From: Cytophagia bacterium
GTDB taxonomy: Bacteria; Bacteroidota; Bacteroidia; Cytophagales; Cyclobacteriaceae
NCBI GenBank assembly: GCA_013373005.1
Contig: JABXIP010000464.1
Coordinates: forward strand, 1 to 8,449
Direction of reading: 5' to 3'
DNA length: 8,449 bases
Part shown: piece after piece, positions 5,383 to 8,449 of the stretch
Position numbering within the stretch: position 1 is the stretch's first letter
How the letters are laid out: each line of letters starts with the position of its first letter
Made by a program: the position numbers and the translations under genes
Notes under the pieces: generated by a model
What the model was told of the DNA's origin: nothing
The model's input: the letters and a program-made list of their open reading frames with translations, nothing else
The model's database searches: none

Positions 5383-7988
5383 AACAGATTCAGCCCCCAA
5401 AACTGGGAAGGAAGTTACTCAGCCTTCTAATTACAGATAAGCTCTATGATGAGTTTGAAGGTGATTTGGCGGAGCTTTTTCAGGATAGGCTGGAAGGCTT
5501 AGGGAAACGCAGGGCACGGCTGCATTACTATAAAGATGTGCTACTATCGGTCCGAAATGCTGATTTAAGAAGAAAACTCAAACTTTATAACCCATTGGTC
5601 ATGTACAAAAACTATTTAAAAATCGCCTTCCGCAATTTGCTGAAGTATAAAGGTTATTCATTTATCAATATCACTGGTCTGGCATTAGGGATGGCTGCTT
5701 GCCTCTTAATCTTGCTCTTCGTGAACAATGAGCTGGGCTTTGATGGCTTTCATGAAAAGAAAGCCAATATCTACAGGCTCGATGAGGTGCAGCGTTTTGG
5801 TTCAGTATCAGAGCAGAAAGTAGCGCTTTCGATGTACCCGATGGGTCCCAATCTTCTGGCCGACTACCCCGAGATTGTGGACTTTACCCGTTACTGGACA
5901 GCTGGCCGGACTTTAGTGGAGTTCAACAATAAGCAGGTTTATATGGACAACCTGGTAAGGGTGGACACCTCCTTCTTCAATATGTTCGATTTTAAGTTGA
6001 TAGAGGGTAGCCGGGAAAATGCTTTTTTGGAGCAGCAGGACATTCTTATTAGTGAAACTTTATCGAAGCGAATTTTCGGTTCGGAAGATCCTATGGGGCA
6101 GGTGGTAAAATCAAGCACAGGAAGTCTAATGAAAGTGACAGGGATTTTTGAAGATGTTCCTGAAGGTTCTCATTTGCAATTCGATGCCCTGATTAGTACA
6201 GCTCTTTGGGACGATGAAAGAAGACAAAACGCATGGGGTTCTAACTATTTGAATACTTACCTGCAGTTGGTCCCGGGAGCAGATATAACTGCTTTAGAGG
6301 CTAAATTTGATGACTTCTTACTCAAATATTTGGGTGATGATGCGACTGACTATTACACTCTCTTTTTGCAGCCTTTAACGGATGTGCATCTTGGTTCTAT
6401 GGATATCACACATGACTATAATAACTATAATAAATTCGCCAGGAGTTCGGTGGATATCTTCTTGATCCTAGCCTTTTTCGTGCTGCTCATTGCCAGCATT
6501 AACTTCATGAACTTGTCTACCGCTCGGGCAGCAACCCGTTCAAGAGAGGTGGGGGTAAGAAAATCAATCGGTGCCTTTAAGACACAGATTACAGGTCAGT
6601 TTATGATTGAATCATTGTTGCTGACCTTCTTTGCGCTGATTATCGCTTTTGGTTTATGTACGCTGGCAGTGAAACCCCTGAATCAGATTATTGAAAGGGA
6701 ACTTAGTTTAAATCTGTTTTTAGAGCCTGTGAATTTGTTGTTGATTGTAGCAACTACCGTGCTGATTGGCTTCCTTTCAGGTATTTACCCAGCTCTTGTT
6801 ATGAGTGGTTTTAATCCTGTATCTGCCCTTAAAGGTACTGTATTGAAATCAAGTGGGTCGGTATTTAGGAATGCCCTGGTCGTTTTTCAATATGCCATAG
6901 CTATAGCCATTATAATCGGCACTGTAATCGCTACAGACCAACTCAATTACATGCAGTCTCTCGATTTGGGCTTTGATAAGGAAAATGTAGTTACGGTGGG
7001 AATGTATGATGATACTAATGAGAAATACGAACTGCTGAAAACAGAACTAAATAACCTTTCTAATGTAACGGGAGTCACTGCAACAACGCAGAGGTTAGGG
7101 AATAACCTCCATCAGACAAGTATGCAATATAGAGCTGATACAGCCATGATTTATGGTTCGAGTTCTTTTGTTGCGGTAGAGAACAACTTTTTTGACTTCT
7201 ATAAAATGGAGGTATTGGAAGGCCGTGGTTTGAGCGATGAATACGCTGCTGACGATGCCGGATTAAGCTTTATAGTAAATGAGACTTTAGCAAAAGAACT
7301 TGCAGCATCTGGTAGAGATGTGCTGGGAATGCCTTTCAATTTTGGAGGCTCCGATACACTAGGTACTATTGTGGGAGTGGTTAAAGACTTCAATTATAAT
7401 AAGCTTAGTCTTAAGGTTGAACCTTTGTTCATGAGTAAACAGCCTTGGGGTTGGAGCGAGATCAATGTGAAAGTCAGAGGAGGAAATATTCAACAAAGCA
7501 TAGCCGAAATAGAAGGTGTGTGGACAGAGTTGTTTCCTAGTAGGCCTTTTGAATATCAGTTTTTGGAGGAGCACATGGATCAGATGTATCGCTCTGAGCA
7601 ACAGCTGACTAAAGTGATCAGTATTCTCTCTGGATTGGCTATTATAATCGCTTCTCTTGGACTATTCGGTTTAGCCTCCTTTACCGTTAGACAGCGGGTG
7701 AAAGAAATGGGCATTAGGAAAGTCCTAGGCGCTTCTCTTCAACAAATAGTCATTATTCTTTCCAGAAGATTCACGCTTTTGGTAGGAATTGCATTCACTA
7801 TAGCAGCACCAATTACCTGGTACTTTATGAATGACTGGCTCAATGGTTATGCCTTCAGTATTAGCATTGGAGTGGGTATATTCCTAATTGTTGGAATAGG
7901 CTCATGGCTTATTGCTTTGCTCACTGTGAGTATTCAATCCATTCGAGTAGCCAAGTCTAATCCGGTAGAGACTTTGAGGGTGGAGTAA
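5379..7988 (+). CDS. FtsX/MacB-type ABC transporter permease with N-terminal permease prefix domain
   Basis: An 869-residue inner-membrane protein. Residues 1-75 are a cytoplasmic 'permease prefix' domain (PPKLGRKLLSLLI ... YDEFEGDLAELFQDRL). Helix 1 is at about 95-116 after YLKIAFRNLLKYKGYSFINI, the usual MacB-type entry. A periplasmic MacB_PCD-like domain spans about 120-355, then FtsX domain one (helices about 357-379, 409-430, 451-475), a linker helix 496-517, a second periplasmic domain about 525-745, and FtsX domain two (747-769, 798-818, 828-850). Each FtsX domain has its cytoplasmic coupling helix: REVGVRKSIGA (389-399) and KEMGIRKVLGA (775-785), and each ends with a 'NP-V-x-A/T-L' block (479-484, 861-866). 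Such permeases act with a MacB/LolD-like ATPase in mechanotransmission-type export or lipoprotein handling. No ATPase lies in this window, so the partner must be elsewhere. It overlaps PadR by 4 bp. Confidence 0.94.
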   Translation: MKQIQPPKLGRKLLSLLITDKLYDEFEGDLAELFQDRLEGLGKRRARLHYYKDVLLSVRNADLRRKLKLYNPLVMYKNYLKIAFRNLLKYKGYSFINITGLALGMAACLLILLFVNNELGFDGFHEKKANIYRLDEVQRFGSVSEQKVALSMYPMGPNLLADYPEIVDFTRYWTAGRTLVEFNNKQVYMDNLVRVDTSFFNMFDFKLIEGSRENAFLEQQDILISETLSKRIFGSEDPMGQVVKSSTGSLMKVTGIFEDVPEGSHLQFDALISTALWDDERRQNAWGSNYLNTYLQLVPGADITALEAKFDDFLLKYLGDDATDYYTLFLQPLTDVHLGSMDITHDYNNYNKFARSSVDIFLILAFFVLLIASINFMNLSTARAATRSREVGVRKSIGAFKTQITGQFMIESLLLTFFALIIAFGLCTLAVKPLNQIIERELSLNLFLEPVNLLLIVATTVLIGFLSGIYPALVMSGFNPVSALKGTVLKSSGSVFRNALVVFQYAIAIAIIIGTVIATDQLNYMQSLDLGFDKENVVTVGMYDDTNEKYELLKTELNNLSNVTGVTATTQRLGNNLHQTSMQYRADTAMIYGSSSFVAVENNFFDFYKMEVLEGRGLSDEYAADDAGLSFIVNETLAKELAASGRDVLGMPFNFGGSDTLGTIVGVVKDFNYNKLSLKVEPLFMSKQPWGWSEINVKVRGGNIQQSIAEIEGVWTELFPSRPFEYQFLEEHMDQMYRSEQQLTKVISILSGLAIIIASLGLFGLASFTVRQRVKEMGIRKVLGASLQQIVIILSRRFTLLVGIAFTIAAPITWYFMNDWLNGYAFSISIGVGIFLIVGIGSWLIALLTVSIQSIRVAKSNPVETLRVE

Positions 7989-7990
7989 CC

Positions 7991-8037
7991 AAAATCCTCC
8001 GGCCTTTGGCCACCTCCTTTAAGAAAGGAGGAATGTT
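7991..8037 (+). repeat. 47-nt structured repeat, copy 1, at the 3' end of the permease gene
   Basis: The element starts two bases after the permease stop codon. Its order is AATCCTCC, hairpin GGCC-TTT-GGCC (8001-8011), A, hairpin CCTCCTTT-AAG-AAAGGAGG (8013-8031), then AATGTT. The first CCTCC can also pair with the final GGAGG, so a branched fold is possible. There is no T-run, so it is not a classical terminator. The same design recurs inverted at 8252-8298. Confidence 0.75.
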
Positions 8038-8077
8038 AGTGCAATCATCCAATGTTCATCATCAATAACAGTCAGAT

Positions 8078-8157
8078 GACTCTCCCCTGATCGCTCAAGG
8101 GATCTTTCCCCTCTCTCAGGAGAGAGGGGTGTCAACCTGTGGTTGACGGGGTGAGTC
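8078..8157. repeat. Branched palindromic element with a closing stem
   Basis: The outer arms GACTC-T-CCCC (8078-8087) and GGGG-T-GAGTC (8148-8157) pair apart from a central T-T mismatch. Inside are a perfect 9-bp hairpin CCCCTCTCT / AGAGAGGGG with loop CAGG (8108-8129) and a perfect 7-bp hairpin GTCAACC-TGT-GGTTGAC (8131-8147). A weaker arm (CCTGA-TCGC-TCAAGG, 8086-8100) competes for the outer C-run. The element is non-coding. The style is that of dispersed intergenic palindromes seen in many Bacteroidota genomes; copy number cannot be judged here. Confidence 0.65.
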
Positions 8158-8181
8158 AGCAGAAACACAACCCTGGCACCA

Positions 8182-8240
8182 AATCTTAGGGTCGCAGATT
8201 AAGGCAAATCTCTTTTTGCCTTTCGCTCTGAATGACGGAA
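8182..8240. repeat. Short hairpin plus repeat-like tail
   Basis: AATCT/AGATT (8182-8186, 8196-8200) is a weak arm. AAGGCAAA / TTTGCCTT (8201-8208, 8215-8222) is a perfect 8-bp stem with a 6-nt loop. It is followed by TCGCTCTGAATGACGG (8223-8238), which resembles the 'TTCGCTC-GCAATGACG' type of dispersed repeat that I recall from intergenic regions of several bacterial genomes. It has no coding sign. The repeat identity is from memory and unverified. Confidence 0.4.
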
Positions 8241-8251
8241 AAAGTATCGAT

Positions 8252-8298
8252 AACAATCCTCCCCTTTAGGGGAGGTGCTCCAAGAGCGGAGGGGTATT
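8252..8298 (-). repeat. 47-nt structured repeat, copy 2 (inverted), at the 3' end of the Gfo/Idh/MocA gene
   Basis: Read on the minus strand it begins one base after the stop of the oxidoreductase gene: AATACCCCTCC, hairpin GCTC-TTG-GAGC, A, hairpin CCTCCCC-TAAA-GGGGAGG, ATTGTT. It aligns with copy 1 over its full length. The small stem changes from GGCC/GGCC to GCTC/GAGC and the large stem from CCTCCTTT/AAAGGAGG to CCTCCCC/GGGGAGG, so pairing is kept while bases differ. Confidence 0.75.
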
Positions 8299-8299
8299 C

Positions 8300-8449
8300 T
8301 TACTGAACCTCAGGCAGCACATATGGCTCTCGGTAATCCTTGCCCTTGAGCTGATTGGCTTCAACATCACCTATAAACACCTCGCGGATTGGATCCCAGC
8401 GTAACTTTCTTCCTAATTGATAGCCAATATTGGCAATGTTGCAAACAGA
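8300..8449 (-). CDS. C-terminus of a Gfo/Idh/MocA-family oxidoreductase, cut by the window edge
   Basis: Reading leftward from the window edge, the frame gives 49 residues and a TAA at 8302-8300. The tail SVCNIANIGYQLGRKLRWDP ends in the block found at the end of Bacteroidota-type Gfo/Idh/MocA dehydrogenases, where 'H-x-x-N-I-A-x-x-L-G-R-K-L-x-W-D-P' is followed by an 'F-x-G-D-x-E-A-N' block; here that is EVFIGDVEANQL. Members are NAD(P)-dependent sugar or polyol oxidoreductases, and many Bacteroidota copies are exported by a Tat signal; neither the Rossmann fold nor any signal is visible here, so substrate and location are open. The gene converges on the permease gene, with 311 bp between the two stops. 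Confidence 0.85.
   Translation of the reverse strand, partial: SVCNIANIGYQLGRKLRWDPIREVFIGDVEANQLKGKDYREPYVLPEVQ

Noticed and set aside
8013..8031. The CCTCCTTT/AAAGGAGG hairpin as a simple rho-independent terminator of the permease
   Set aside because: No T-run follows on the plus strand (AATGTTAG). It is better described as part of the 47-nt repeat, though a termination role is not excluded.
7989..8299. CRISPR array or tRNA cluster in the palindrome-rich gap
   Set aside because: There are no evenly spaced identical repeats with unique spacers, and no arm/anticodon arrangement fits a tRNA; the copies are inverted and differ by compensating changes.

Overview
The window looks like chromosomal DNA of a Bacteroidota bacterium, probably of the Cytophagales type (for example the Roseivirga/Fulvivirga/Marivirga neighbourhood). 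This is an inference from gene content and sequence style, not from a search. The pointers are AT-leaning DNA; few Shine-Dalgarno sequences; at least one promoter of the Bacteroidota TTTG / TAnnTTTG type; two short lipoprotein signal peptides; an FtsX-type permease with the N-terminal 'permease prefix' extension under a PadR regulator; a Bacteroidota-style glycoside hydrolase of the MJ1477/TM1410 (GH114-like) group; and the tail of a Gfo/Idh/MocA oxidoreductase of the type common in this phylum.

Layout. Positions 1-4814 carry only minus-strand genes. From the left they are: the first codons of a membrane protein cut by the window edge (1-59), a DUF2200 protein (157-522), an orphan lipoprotein (618-1271), a SET-domain protein (1364-1969), a putative secreted/lipid-anchored glycoside hydrolase (2084-3073), a VOC/glyoxalase-fold protein (3146-3514), an ArsR regulator with an SRPBCC/AHSA1 partner (4482-3652) closed by a hairpin terminator, and a CsbD-like stress protein (4623-4814) with its own terminator. 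Positions 5053-7988 hold a plus-strand, translationally coupled pair: a PadR regulator and an 869-residue ABC-transporter permease. From 7989 to 8299 there is no gene but a dense cluster of palindromic elements. The window ends inside a minus-strand Gfo/Idh/MocA gene (8300-8449) that converges on the permease.

How the genes work together. Two regulator-target pairs are clear. ArsR-SRPBCC is an autoregulated-looking operon: two near-identical 16-bp inverted repeats sit exactly in the spacer and at the start site of a good Bacteroidota promoter. PadR-permease is a 4-bp-overlapping pair in which the regulator probably controls the transporter; no ATPase partner is present here. The other genes look like independent accessory functions.

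Most worth a second look: (1) the glycoside hydrolase appears circularly permuted, with the half that normally comes last placed first; (2) two copies of one 47-nt structured element, with compensating stem changes, sit 1-2 nt after the stop codons of the two convergent genes, each in the sense direction of its gene; (3) between them is an approximately 80-nt branched palindromic element; (4) the ArsR double operator is threaded through the promoter. I found no CRISPR array, tRNA, rRNA, insertion sequence or defence system, and nothing that I can call a wholly new multi-gene system.
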